Source: Astrocystis sublimbata
Taxonomy: Eukaryota; Ascomycota; Sordariomycetes; Xylariales; Xylariaceae
Length of the DNA: 64,000 nucleotides
Reading direction: 5' to 3'
NCBI GenBank assembly: GCA_022453515.1
Contig: JAJNNY010000019.1
Location: 496,001 to 560,000, forward strand
Positions 24,412-34,796 of this stretch are shown piece after piece. A program made the translations under genes and the position numbers. The first letter of the stretch is position 1. Every line of letters begins with the position of its first letter. A model generated the notes under the pieces. That model saw only the letters and a program-made list of their open reading frames with translations. It made no database searches and was not told the origin of the DNA.

Positions 24412-24847
24412 CTGAGGTCCTCAGCTGAGATTCTCTCCTGTTCTTGTATCCGAATTGTAGTTTGGGACTTGTTCGTATCTACTTAGTAGTCCGCGTCTAG
24501 TTCAAAGTGTGTTTACCAACCGCCTGTCACCTGATGTTACTTACCATTTGTGCCCCTGAGCAATATACAAACTCACGTAATGAAGCAGCCATTGACAGGC
24601 TAATGTAGTAAGATGTGAAAAACAAAGATATCGTCCCCAAAGCTTTTGAGGTATTTTTATTCCATCATAGGCTGTGACCAAGCGGAGTTTGAAAACGTAA
24701 TATGGCATAGAACAATCGTACTCATAGAAGTGCTGAAGCACCTATTTACATGGGTATAACGAAAGGGCCAATCTTCTAAATCCCAGAAGCCTTCTGACCT
24801 TTAAATCAGCTGCGAAGTTGAAGTTGCGATTGGGGCGCCGATTGATC
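24412..24847. other. intergenic region between convergent genes
   Basis: About 435 bases holding the 3' ends of the small surface-protein gene and the Bye1-like gene; no gene seen. Confidence 0.55.
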
Positions 24848-27811
24848 CTAAGCTTTAGGTGGTAAAAAAGCGGCAGTCGCTCCCGGAGCAGGGGGAGCAG
24901 CAGAAGCAAGTGTGGTGTGTGCAACACCAGGAGAAGGGGTTGTGGTTGGAGGTGAGGGACCGTTCTTCCGAGCACTACCTCCCTCTGTCTTCCCGGCTTT
25001 GCCCTCCTCGGTCAACAACTTGCTGAGGAGTTGAAGGTCCTCACGAGCCCTTGGATCTTTCTCCAAACATCGTCGAACGGCGTTCCACTCGCCTTCCTTC
25101 ATGCGAGCAGCATGGGGAAGCAGAAATGTAACTGTAGAGCTGCTGAATAGCGGCCCAAGGACCTGTCTAGCCTTGGATTCCCCCTCGGCCTGCGCTGCTC
25201 TCATTGAATTAAGATTGGGATCCTGATTGAGCTGCTGAGGAGGCGGAAGAGGGGCAGGAACATTGGATTGCGCTGGTACAGCCGGCGGCGTGGGACGGGG
25301 GACGGGGGCGGGCACCATAGGCTGGCCTGGAATCTTGGGAGGTGGTATCGGGGTTTGGCTGTACTGCGGCGGGGGTATACTGGAGCTGCTGAACGGGGCT
25401 TGGGGTGTTGCTGGGGACCAAGAAGGGCCGGGTAATGATGGATGCCGAGGGGGCGGTACAGGAGTAGCGTGGGAGGGAGTACTAGCTTGACTCTGCTGTA
25501 CGTCGGATCGTGACGGCTCGTTGGGCAGTGGCGTTGATCTCTCGTCTCTCACCACGAAGATCATCAGCAGCATCGGCTCTGTGCGCACTTGGGGGATAAG
25601 GTGCTCTCCTATGTTTTGCATAGGCTCGGGAATAGGACCGCTCCCTTCTGATACAGGGACCAAATAAGTATCGCGTACATTGCCGAGCTTTCGCTCCCCA
25701 ACAACACCATAACGCTTTTTGCTTCGGAAGTAATCAATGACTGCTAGGAACTGCTTTCGGTCGGCCTCATTATTAGACCGGGCCGGGCTTAGACTTGTGA
25801 TGACCAAGTCAATCTGCGGGTTATACCTCAAGCCGCAAAGGTAAGGCACTGCCTTCTCTTCCGGTATGCGTCCGCAGACACTCAACAATGCTGGTATCAG
25901 AGATTTCCACGGGATATCTCTGACCTTACTAAGGTCTGCACCGCCGACGAATTTTGCGATAGTCGGGATGTCCGCCACGTTGGTCATGGTCAGGGGGCCA
26001 CGCCAGATCACATCGGGATCAATATCTTCAGTTGGTGAATATGGAGGCGATTCATTCCCGTCTTCTTCAAGTAGTCGGTCCACATCTGGATCATCTACTG
26101 GTCCAGCCGAACGTATCTGCGTGGAGGTTCGCCGCTGATGCGAAGCAGAGGGAGAGCGCACACTAGAGAAGACTTTCCCTAAGTCGAAATCTGCGGGTTT
26201 GGGTGACTGTGAAGGATGCGTGTTGATCCGCAAAGGACCAGAGGAAGTCCGACGAGGGGGCGCTGGCTTTCCACCGCTGCCGCTCGCAGTCTCCGTGCTT
26301 GCACCTGTGCCCGTGCCCGTGCCCGTGCCCGGACCCGGGCTCGCACTCGCACCGGCGGCCTCGGCGGCTTCGGCGGCTTCTCGAATTCCTTGCTGGCGAA
26401 GGTGTGACGGGCCTTCATCCACATCCATAAAGGTATTTTCCGATTCTATGACCTCCTCGCCTTTATGGGTACGTCGTACGCGTGGACCATCATCTGTGAT
26501 AAGTATCGACTGTTGATCAGCCTTGGCTTTCATTTCAGCGTTTGCGCGCTGCAGCTCTTTCGTTGCCAGCTCTTCTCCAGTCATAACCACAAATGATGGC
26601 GGTGGGAGCGTGTGATTGAGTACTCGAGCGGCAAGCTCGACGTTATGCTTTAAGCTAAATACGAGGGTGCGTAACTGCGAAGCATTTTGGGAGGTGTTTG
26701 GGTGAGTGTCTTGGAAGGCCCGTTCAATCTCGATAGCAAGCCGCTCCGACATAATTTTCTTAGCGGAGCCCTCGGGGACAATGTAAAGCTGCTTCTTTTC
26801 AGCTTGGTCAATAGCGATGTCGAGTGACTTTTGCAAAGCCAAAGCGGCCTGTTTCCTTGTGCCTTCAAGCGCCGTGATGGACTCGGGCAGGTCGTCTGGG
26901 GCCGAGTATAGGGGGTACTGAAGTGCGGTAGATGGAGTAGGCTCCTCAACTACTTTGCGTTGCTTGGTGGCAGGGCCTTGGGAGTGGTCTCGGGACTTTC
27001 GCTTTCCCTTTGGCTGTGGTTCCTTCGGCTGTGGTTCCTTCGACTGTGGCTCCTTCGGCTGTGGTTCCTTCGGTTGTGGTTCCTGGGCAGGCTCCTCCTT
27101 CTTGACGTCGGGGGTTGGCGATGGCTTCGCTTTGGTGCTTGCGGCACTTGGTGATGCGCGTTCCTTGTGGTCGCTGACGCGTTTCCCCTTGCCCTTCTTG
27201 CCGCCCTTCTTTCGCTTCTTGTCGTCCTCATGTTTTTGGCGCCGACCCTCCCAAGGCCTCTCGCCCTTTTTGATGGCCTCCAGAGTTTCCTTGTGGTCCT
27301 GGGGAGAGCATTGCTCGCAGAAGTAATCCTTAGTCAAGTCTTCGGTGAATACGCTCATACCTACGCAGACATTGTGCTGCCAGGCGCCACATTTGTCACA
27401 TGCGATCCAGGGCTCGTTGGCGTCGTCGTCGTCCTGTGTGGTGGCGCCGCATATGCAGCGGATGATCTCTTCGTCGTCTTCCTGCTTGTCCTCTTTCTCG
27501 GCGGCCTTCTTGTTATTCTTCTTGGTCTGGCGTCGCTTTGGCAGCTCGGGGCCGTTCTCGAGCTGGTCAAAGGCTTTCGTGTGTTGGCCCTTGGTGGCAC
27601 GAACGGATCGACGGGGCTCTGGTTCGCCTAGACGTGTTTCTGTTAGAAGATGGGCAACAGATAGATTGAAATGTGACATGTCGCGCGACCTGCCAGGAAC
27701 AGCTTGTGGAGGCAACGGCCTAGAGCGAAGAGAAGCAATCGCTCGCCGACATGCAGCAGCACCGGTACGCAGAGTGCGCAGCTTGCGCGGGTGGTATAGC
27801 TTACCGGACAT
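24848..27811 (-). CDS. BYE1: Bye1-like transcription regulator (PHD finger, TFIIS central domain, SPOC domain)
   Basis: My model has a 7-nt first coding exon (27811-27805, ATGTCCG), an intron with a perfect GTAAGC donor, a TCTAAC branch sequence and TAG acceptor, then exon 27627-24848. It yields 928 residues starting MSGEPEPRRSVRATKGQHTK. The PHD finger (about residues 58-108) shows CICG, ACDKCGAWQHNVC and FCEQC, the Cys4-His-Cys3 pattern that reads histone H3 tails. A low-complexity Lys/Pro/Glu region with repeated KEPQP follows. The TFIIS central domain lies at about 235-370, and a SPOC-like domain from IWRGPLTMTNVADIPTIAKF at about 540-690. The C-terminal part is Pro/Gln-rich. Yeast Bye1 binds RNA polymerase II through its TFIIS-like domain and modulates elongation. 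The continuous upstream frame to 27847 would give a long unrelated N-terminus, so I prefer the spliced start. Confidence 0.9.
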   Translation of the reverse strand: MSGKLYHPRKLRTLRTGAAACRRAIASLRSRPLPPQAVPGRSRDMSHFNLSVAHLLTETRLGEPEPRRSVRATKGQHTKAFDQLENGPELPKRRQTKKNNKKAAEKEDKQEDDEEIIRCICGATTQDDDDANEPWIACDKCGAWQHNVCVGMSVFTEDLTKDYFCEQCSPQDHKETLEAIKKGERPWEGRRQKHEDDKKRKKGGKKGKGKRVSDHKERASPSAASTKAKPSPTPDVKKEEPAQEPQPKEPQPKEPQSKEPQPKEPQPKGKRKSRDHSQGPATKQRKVVEEPTPSTALQYPLYSAPDDLPESITALEGTRKQAALALQKSLDIAIDQAEKKQLYIVPEGSAKKIMSERLAIEIERAFQDTHPNTSQNASQLRTLVFSLKHNVELAARVLNHTLPPPSFVVMTGEELATKELQRANAEMKAKADQQSILITDDGPRVRRTHKGEEVIESENTFMDVDEGPSHLRQQGIREAAEAAEAAGASASPGPGTGTGTGTGASTETASGSGGKPAPPRRTSSGPLRINTHPSQSPKPADFDLGKVFSSVRSPSASHQRRTSTQIRSAGPVDDPDVDRLLEEDGNESPPYSPTEDIDPDVIWRGPLTMTNVADIPTIAKFVGGADLSKVRDIPWKSLIPALLSVCGRIPEEKAVPYLCGLRYNPQIDLVITSLSPARSNNEADRKQFLAVIDYFRSKKRYGVVGERKLGNVRDTYLVPVSEGSGPIPEPMQNIGEHLIPQVRTEPMLLMIFVVRDERSTPLPNEPSRSDVQQSQASTPSHATPVPPPRHPSLPGPSWSPATPQAPFSSSSIPPPQYSQTPIPPPKIPGQPMVPAPVPRPTPPAVPAQSNVPAPLPPPQQLNQDPNLNSMRAAQAEGESKARQVLGPLFSSSTVTFLLPHAARMKEGEWNAVRRCLEKDPRAREDLQLLSKLLTEEGKAGKTEGGSARKNGPSPPTTTPSPGVAHTTLASAAPPAPGATAAFLPPKA
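26298..26332 (-). repeat. Gly-Thr dipeptide-coding hexamer repeat
   Basis: Tandem CCCGTG hexamers (plus-strand view) encode PGTGTGTGTG in a disordered linker of the Bye1-like protein. Confidence 0.7.
27000..27085 (-). repeat. KEPQP-coding tandem repeat inside the Bye1-like gene
   Basis: About five 15-base units encoding Lys-Glu-Pro-Gln-Pro (one unit Ser in place of Pro) in the linker between the PHD and TFIIS domains. Likely unstable in copy number. Confidence 0.75.
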
Positions 27812-29766
27812 GTTGACAGGCCAGGAGGCTCGAGCCGTCGGGCGCAACTAGTAGGAGCCTATGAGGGACGAGTCGCGCGTGGAGAGGGCGACACAGCTGT
27901 GTCGGCTACGGGGGAATGGTATTTCGGCGAATAGGTAGACAACAAGAATTCAAACACTCATATCTTCTACGACGCCCGACTAGACTACGGTCTGGTCAAG
28001 AGGCTGGGGTGGCAGAAGACCACGGATCATCAACTAAAGTACGCCTCAATGGGGGATTCCCAATGCGAAAAAACACCCCGACTTGCTAAATTCCCACTCT
28101 TCGATCTGCGGACCTCACGGCAACGGCAGACGTAGTCAAGTCGTACAAGCCCAGGCTCTGGCGAGACAGGAGCGAGCAGACAATGGAAAGACTCGCAATT
28201 GGGGCAGCCTTGGTGCAAATGGAGATCGTGGGGAGGGCTAAGTGTCAAAACACCAACCCGTCGCGTGCTGACACTCGTAAAATAGGTGGGTGGGCGGGCG
28301 CAAAGCTGCAGCAGGAGGGGTTCCAGGCGCCTGGTCCACGAGCAAATAGCTTGACACTGCTGTCGACGTCAGAGATGGGACAAGGCCGATTGATGTGCGT
28401 TCACTGTGTGGTGTTGGGAGGAGGGTGTCGATGTCACGAGTTCCGGGGCTGGTGTGGGTGCGGGTGTTGTGGAGGTGAGGTGAGAGAAAGGGCTCGCGTC
28501 AGGCCGGGTCGGTCAGCTTTGGAGAGGTGAAGATGGCGAGATGGGAAAAAATGGGAGGATGGGGTACGCAATAGATGGGATGGCGGCGCGCCAATGGGCA
28601 ACGGGGGACGGGGAACAAACAGGCAGGCCATGACAAAGGGTGGGGCCTGACCGCGCAAATCCTCGAGCACTTACCCCACTTTATCTCTCCATGTTGCCAT
28701 GTTTGATGTACCTAGTACATGCAGGTACCTAGTTACCTTACCTTGAGTGTTTTAGGCACTTACCTAAAGTACCCGTCCAGGGTTCAATGTTCTTGCACTT
28801 AGAGCAGCTCGAGTTTCCCAAGTTGCTTCTCAAAGAACACTGACTTACGGTGAGTCCCGTACCAAACTTGCTCGTATTTAGATGGCGCAAGGTACCTAAG
28901 TACCTGGAGTAGAAACCAGATGACCGGTCCGCTACTGTGGGCTAGTGCGGGTTTGGAGTCGAAGTGGAGTTTCTCAGCTTGCAGCTTTTCCACCTCTCGA
29001 CCATCTACCCCACGCTCCAGTCCCGTCCACCTCAACACTTTTGGGTAGACGGGATGACGGGATCAAATAGGATGCATGGAAACTATAAGATGCCAGCTAA
29101 ACCGAGGTTGTTCTCATTAGTCTTCTAAGACTGCCTACCTAGGTAGATGAAATAAATATGTTTTAATAACCTTTAATTCTACTATGGCGTACCAAGAGAT
29201 GCCCAACCTTCCATCTTCCCAATACCCCACGTGGAAGTTAGGAGCTCTACCCAGGTAATATGAGCTGCCTCTAGTTCACTACCTCCCAGGGAGGTAGGTA
29301 GTACCTGAGGTCCTAGTGGTGGCTGGGAAGTGTGGCTGTCAAAAAGAAGCTTGGGCCATGACTGGCCCGCAGCACAGAAGAGTAAGGTACGTAAGGTAGG
29401 CACCTACCTAGGTACCCTAGCGGCCCAGCTCCCCTGCCTGCCCGCCCGCTGTACGCGTCTGAAGCTCTTGCCTAGCCGGAGGTACAGTAGTAGCTAGCGG
29501 AGTGCTGGCACGATTTGGTGGATAACCATCAATTGGCAGCCTTCCCTAAGTACCTACTAAAGCTAGATATCGTCCTCTGCAGCAACGTCAACAACGAACG
29601 CTGAACTCTGACCTTACACTCCCGACAACCATCACAGGAGCATCTTCTCTGTTGATACCCCAGCTTCGCTTCGCGCCTGAGTTTCGCACCACACACACGA
29701 GTCGCAGCGTCAGGGCGTATTCACCGGACCCCAGCTCGAACCCCTCGCACGGCTGCACCGCCCACC
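27812..29766. other. divergent intergenic region with CTAGGTACC motifs
   Basis: About 1.95 kb between the Bye1-like gene (-) and the proteasome gene (+). It carries several TACCTAGGTA-type palindromes (about 28708-28740, 28890-28905, 29133-29147, 29401-29420) and a short inverted repeat CTACCTCCC/GGGAGGTAG at about 29279-29297. No gene is supported. Confidence 0.5.
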
Positions 29767-30715
29767 ATGTCTCGCCGTTACGATTCACGAGTACGCTCAC
29801 ACGTCATGGTCCTGTATGCCCACACGCACACAAGCTAACATTGCGGGTGTAGACTACCATCTTCTCCCCCGAAGGTCGTCTGTACCAGGTTGAATATGCG
29901 CTGGAAGCCATCTCCCATGCCGGTACTGCCATCGGTATCCTGGCTAAGGACGGCATCGTCTTAGCGGCCGAGCGCAAGGTCACATCGAAGCTGCTGGAGC
30001 AGGATACGTCGGCAGAGAAGTTGTATATTCTGAATGAGTGAGATCGCAGCGCCTCGCTCTCCCGAGCAGTATGGATGATGTCCAATAGCTGACCCCGACA
30101 GCAACATGATTTGCGCCGTGGCCGGCATGACGTCGGATGCCAACATCCTCATCAACTACGCCCGCCAAGCCGCCCAACGATACCTCCTCACCTACAATGA
30201 AGACATCCCCTGCGAGCAGCTCGTGAGGAGACTATGCGATCTGAAGCAGGGCTACACGCAACACGGTGGTCTGCGGCCGTTTGGTGTGTCCTTCATCTAC
30301 GCGGGGTGGGACCCGCAGCGACAGTTCCAGCTCTACCTCAGCAACCCGTCAGGTAACTACGGTGGCTGGAAAGCCACGAGTGCTGGTGCCAACAAGGCTA
30401 GTGCGGATAGTTTATTGAAACAAGACTATAAGGAGGACTGCACGTTGAAGGAGGCTTGCGGCATGGCGGTCAAGGTGCTTAGCAAGACGATGGACTCGAC
30501 GAAGTTGAGCAGTGAGAAGAGTAAGCGCCCAAATAACTGTCTCGGGTCTTTTCCAAAGATCGTCCTAGTACTGACAACGTTATGCAGTCGAATTTGCCAC
30601 GGTAGGGCAGACAGAGGACGGCAAGGTCTACCACCGGCTTTGGAGTGCGGATGAGATCACAGCATTGCTGAAGGAGCACGACCTGGCCAAGGACGAAAGT
30701 GCCGAAGACAAATAA
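29767..30715 (+). CDS. PRE9: 20S proteasome subunit alpha-3 (PSMA4/Pre9 type)
   Basis: Four exons, 29767-29790, 29853-30037, 30102-30520 and 30588-30715, give 251 residues, the expected size. The proteasome alpha signature is present: [20 protein letters not shown] then [17 protein letters not shown]. The [11 protein letters not shown]-terminus and [12 protein letters not shown] are diagnostic of the alpha-3 position (yeast Pre9, human PSMA4). Internal motifs include [15 protein letters not shown] and [11 protein letters not shown]. The subunit is part of the outer heptameric ring that gates substrate entry into the 20S core. The acidic/Lys-rich tail ends DESAEDK. Intron positions are supported by restoration of all conserved motifs. 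Confidence 0.97.
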
Positions 30716-31545
30716 GAGGACGACTAGTTACCGCATTGTCGGAGATGACACATAGAAGCTAGACAAGAGACAATTCAGCCAATAATGTCAGTGTCCAAGA
30801 CATGGAATTGGTGTCGTAGATGGTCTCCCGGTTGGCTCAGAAATTGAAGCAAGTCAGGGGCAGCTTGCAAGATACCTACTAGTAGTTCCACGAGTCCAAG
30901 ATCAAAAGATTGGAGGGGAAACCAAGATGCAGCGAGAATCATGAAACGCTCCCTCATGCAGACTGAGTACTTGACTAGACGTAATGTAAAAGCATCGTAT
31001 CGTGGCATTCACTTGCACCATCGTCATGGCTGAAGTACAGCGGGATAATCAAGCCAATTAGGTACGAGCCACACGCAACCTAACAGGCCGAAGCTGGAGT
31101 GGTACCTACCTAGCCCGTCTAGGTCCCTAGGGGTCTAGGTAGGTACCTACTAGTAGTGGTGCAAGGCGGCAGAGGGGAGGGGCAGGCACGGCAGGGTGAA
31201 TGCGTGCCCCTCCAAAGCAGCCCCCCCAGACCCCCAGACCCAACCAAGCTCGAACCCAAGCTGCTGTCTGGCTGGTACGTATCAGTATCAGTACCTAAAA
31301 AGAAACATTCCCAAAGTGCAGTGGTGAGTGCCGCATGGAAATGCATAATCCATGGTTGGACGGCACCTAGCAACCCCAGCGAGACTAAACCTTAAAGTGG
31401 GAGCTTCTATCTGAATACTTACTTAGCTGTCTTCTCGGCTCGTCACCGCCTTCGCTCGCCTTTTCCACTCTTCCCTAAACTCAGAACCCTCCGATTCTTG
31501 CGCGAACTAGACGGCATCCCGCCACAGCGCACCGAGCACCGCATC
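30716..31545. other. intergenic region with a long CTAGG hairpin
   Basis: About 830 bases between two plus-strand genes. The proximal part is presumably the 3' UTR of the proteasome gene. A perfect 13-bp inverted repeat lies at 31101-31147. No gene is seen. Confidence 0.5.
31101..31147. repeat. perfect 13-bp inverted repeat (CTAGGTAGGTACC arms)
   Basis: Left arm GGTACCTACCTAG at 31101-31113 is the exact reverse complement of right arm CTAGGTAGGTACC at 31135-31147. The 21-nt spacer itself contains CTAGGTCCCTAGG. It lies about 400 bases upstream of the GMPPA-like ATG. Confidence 0.8.
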
Positions 31546-33124
31546 ATGCTCCAAGTACCACACCGCGAGAAGGCCAACGGTGCTGGCAGCAAGGACACCA
31601 AGGCCGTCGTGCTGGTGCGTACATGAACACACCCACCTCCACACCGACCCCACCACCACAAGACACCACCGACAACCCATCACAATGTCAATGTCATTCA
31701 GTAGTGCGGCTTGCTGACGCGCAATCTGCGCATCTAGGTCGGCGGTCCCTCGCGAGGCACCCGATTCAGGCCTCTGTCCCTCGATGTTCCCAAGGTAAGT
31801 TATACTATACTATACTATGTTATACTAGAGACTCAACAACTCACGCCTGCCCTCCTCCCCCACACAGCCTCTTTTCGATGTCGCCGGTCATCCCATCCTG
31901 TGGCACTGCGTCACCGCCATCGCGAAAGTGCCCACTATCCAAGAGGTCTGCATGATCGGCTACTACGACGAATCCGTCTTCAAGGACTTCATCAAGGAGG
32001 CTGCCACCGAGTTCCCGAACCTGCCTATCAAATACCTACGCGAATACCAAGCCCTGGGCACCGCTGGTGGCCTGTACCATTTCCGCGATGCCATCCTCAA
32101 AGGTCGCCCCGAGCGCATCTTCGTCCTCAATTGCGATGTGTGCTGTTCGTTCCCCTTGAATGAGATGGCCAAGCTGTTTGACGACAAGGACGCCGAGGCC
32201 GTCATTCTCGGCACCCGCGTGAGCCAGGAGGCTGCCACCAACTTCGGCTGCATCGTCTCCGACCAGCACTCCCGTCGCGTCCTGCACTATGTCGAGAAAC
32301 CCGAAAGCCAGATCTCCAACCTCATCAACTGCGGCGTCTACCTCTTCAGCGTCGATGCCATCTTCCCCAGCATCAAGAGCGCCATCAAACGCCGAACCGA
32401 CCGCCCTCGCCTCGTGTCCTACCCCTCGTCTGAGAACCTCGAGTCGAGCTTCATGGCCGCCGACGATGACGAGGAGAAGAAGAACGAGGTCATTCGTCTA
32501 GAGCAGGACATCCTGAGCGACCTGGCCGACAGCAAGCAGTTCTTCGTCCACGAGACGAAAGACTTCTGGCGTCAGATCAAGACCGCTGGCTCCGCCGTCC
32601 CAGCCAATGCTCTGTACCTACAGCAAGCCCAGCAGACTGACTCCAGCGAGCTAGCTAAGCCTTCGGCAAACATCATACCCCCCGTCTTCATCCACCCCTC
32701 CGCCCAAGTCGATCCCACCGCCAAACTTGGTCCCAACGTGTCCATCGGTCCCCGCGCTATCATAGGGGCCGGCGCACGTGTTAAAGAGTCCGTGGTGCTG
32801 GAGGATGCCGAGATCAAGCACGACGCCTGCGTTCTCTACTCCATTGTCGGCTGGAATAGCCGCATCGGTGCTTGGGCCCGCGTGGAGGGCACTCCTACTC
32901 CTGTTACGAGCCACAGCACTAGCATTGTGAAGAATGGCGTCAAGGTACAGAGCATCACGATTTTGGGCAAGGAGTGCGGTGTCGGTGATGAGGTCCGTGT
33001 GCAGAACTGTGTCTGCCTCCCTTTCAAGGAGCTGAAGAGGGTGCGTCTTTCCATTACTTCGTGACCCAAGCGAATGAGTTTACTAATTGTGCCGCAGGAT
33101 GTTGCCAACGAAGTCATTATGTAA
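31546..33124 (+). CDS. GMPPA-like mannose-1-phosphate guanylyltransferase family protein
   Basis: Exons 31546-31614, 31738-31794, 31868-33040 and 33098-33124 give 441 residues. The nucleotidyltransferase start is KAVVLVGGPSRGTRFRPLS followed by PKPLFDVAGHP; the GGPxxGTRFRPLS form is typical of GMPPA, whereas catalytic GMPPB enzymes have GGxGTRLRPLT and are about 360 residues. Substrate-pocket-like segments are REYQALGTAGGLYHF and VLNCDVCCSF, and HYVEKPESQISNLINCGVYL is conserved. After residue about 300 come left-handed beta-helix hexapeptide repeats (HPSAQVDPTAKLGPNVSIGP). In animals GMPPA is a regulatory partner of the GDP-mannose-making GMPPB; an equivalent cytosolic role is inferred here. 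The 27-nt last exon encodes DVANEVIM. Confidence 0.93.
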
Positions 33125-33410
33125 TAGAATAATGGGCAAAAAGGGATGATTATGATTATCCGCTCAGGTGCCCTCTGGACCATCTTACACCTTACGGCAG
33201 TACGAAGATTGGGTTTTGTGTTGGCTTCGCAATTCAAAAGCGGCGCAGACTTTCAAATGCAACCTAGATACCTAGATACCTTCATGAGCGAATACACTTC
33301 AGGTTAGTCTGATATCAAAAAGTCGTGAATCTACCGTGGTATGATATGCAACATTCGTAAGCAATTGGATGCCCGACTTCTGCTGAATTACACTTCCACA
33401 AGATCATAAC
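33125..33410. other. short convergent intergenic spacer
   Basis: About 290 bases separating the GMPPA-like gene from the extended GFA-gene frame, with two copies of CCTAGATA in tandem near 33263-33280; nothing else seen. Confidence 0.45.
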
Positions 33411-34796
33411 CTACTGCTTGGTGCTCACAAGAACTGCCCCTGCCCCCTCCTCCATCTGTCTCCGCCGCCAACTCTTCGGATAACCCCTCTTGATCCTCCA
33501 CCTCTCAGCAGCATCTTGGACGCCATCCACAAAGCCCTCCCTCCACCCTCCATTAGTGTCCTCTTACCAGGGTACATTGCCTCCGTACTCCCACGCCAGC
33601 AAGTCCTCAGCACGGACCCTGTCCCCTTGCCCAGCATTAGTATCAAGTAGCCCGATAGCGAGATCTACCATCTCAGGCCGGTCGTCGACGGCGTAGAACA
33701 CGCACGCAGAGCAGCGAGAGCACGAATACCGCTGCACGTCGGGCGAAGACTCGTAGAAGGTCAGGGTACCCCAACGCGGATCTCGCTTTTCAGGGATGGC
33801 GGAGACGGCGTCTTTGAGGGCGAGAGAAGACGAGGGGAAGATTTCGCAGGGATATAGAGTTTGGGAGGTAGGAGAATGAGTGTCGGGAAAGGAGAGATGA
33901 CGCAAGAGCACGAAAGTCCAGTAGTAGATGTCGCTCCCGGACCACAGACGGCACGAGTCGCAGGCGTCGAAGCTCGCCCGCGACTTGTGAGAGGCTGGGT
34001 CTACGAACCAGGGGAGTTCATCTCCCCTCGCAGCAGCGGCGGCGAAGTCGGCGATAGAAGGGCGCAGGATCAGATTGACGCCGCCGCAGTGGCAGCGGAT
34101 CGGGATCTCCGTTTGCGGGGTGCTGTCTTCGGAAGCATCAGGCGCAGGTGCAGATTCGTCCAAGGTCATGTTGTGAAGCTCCACAGGTAATTCTTCGCTT
34201 TGATGTCGTTGACCCCGCCATAGTCGGGGTGGCCTATCGCTGCTGTTGTGGTTGGAGTCACAGAGCCACGGCACCGCGCCGCCGTCCACAGTGTCATCGA
34301 GGAACACATGGTCTGAGATTCTCACGAGTCCGGAGATGTCTACGTTTGCGAGGACGCCGGTAAACACGCCATAGATCACTCCATCGCCGCCGTCACCATT
34401 ACCACCATGATCATCATCGTCAACTCGCTTCTCCCAGAACATCGTCGTGCTACACACACCGCAGAATAGAATCGCTAAGCGCTCCGAAAACTTGTAGCGC
34501 TTTAGGCAGCGCGATTGCGGTTGCGATCGCGACCGAGATTTAATCTCGCTGACGTCTCCGCGCCATATCACATACGTGCTGTACAGGGAACCGGTCACAT
34601 GCCGACACGAAGTGCAGTGGCAGTATACGGCCTCTAAGGGAATCGAGGACCGGGGCACCTGGCTTGTGAATCTGTGTGTCTGGCAGAGGCAGTGGGCTTT
34701 GAGTTCAAAGAGGCCGTCATCTCGATTTGCTGCCCCTCCGACTGTCTCTTCTCGTCCTTCTCCTTCTTTGGCTCTGGTCGTCTTGGTTGTTGTCAT
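33411..34796 (-). CDS. tandem GFA (glutathione-dependent formaldehyde-activating fold) domain protein
   Basis: Frame from the ATG at 34796 reaches a TAA at 33566-33564 (410 residues). I extend the feature to 33411 because the same frame then stays open for 50 more codons that look like protein. Two GFA-type zinc domains are visible. The first has HCLCQTH, CHCTSCRH and FCGVCSTTMF. The second has RCHCGGVNLIL, DACDSCRLWSG and CSRCSACVFYAVDD. The CxC...CxxC...CxxC pattern binds zinc; despite the name, most members have unknown substrates and few act on formaldehyde-glutathione adducts. Either the true C-terminus is ...EYGGNVPW, or the stop is bypassed: a GTAAGA donor overlaps it, and a 72-nt in-frame intron (33567-33496) would remove it, or a sequence error or recent mutation created it. 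Confidence 0.82.

Noticed and set aside
27812..27847. Extended N-terminus of the Bye1-like frame up to 27847
   Set aside because: It starts at a non-ATG codon, and an intron with consensus donor, branch and acceptor gives a better, family-like start at 27811.
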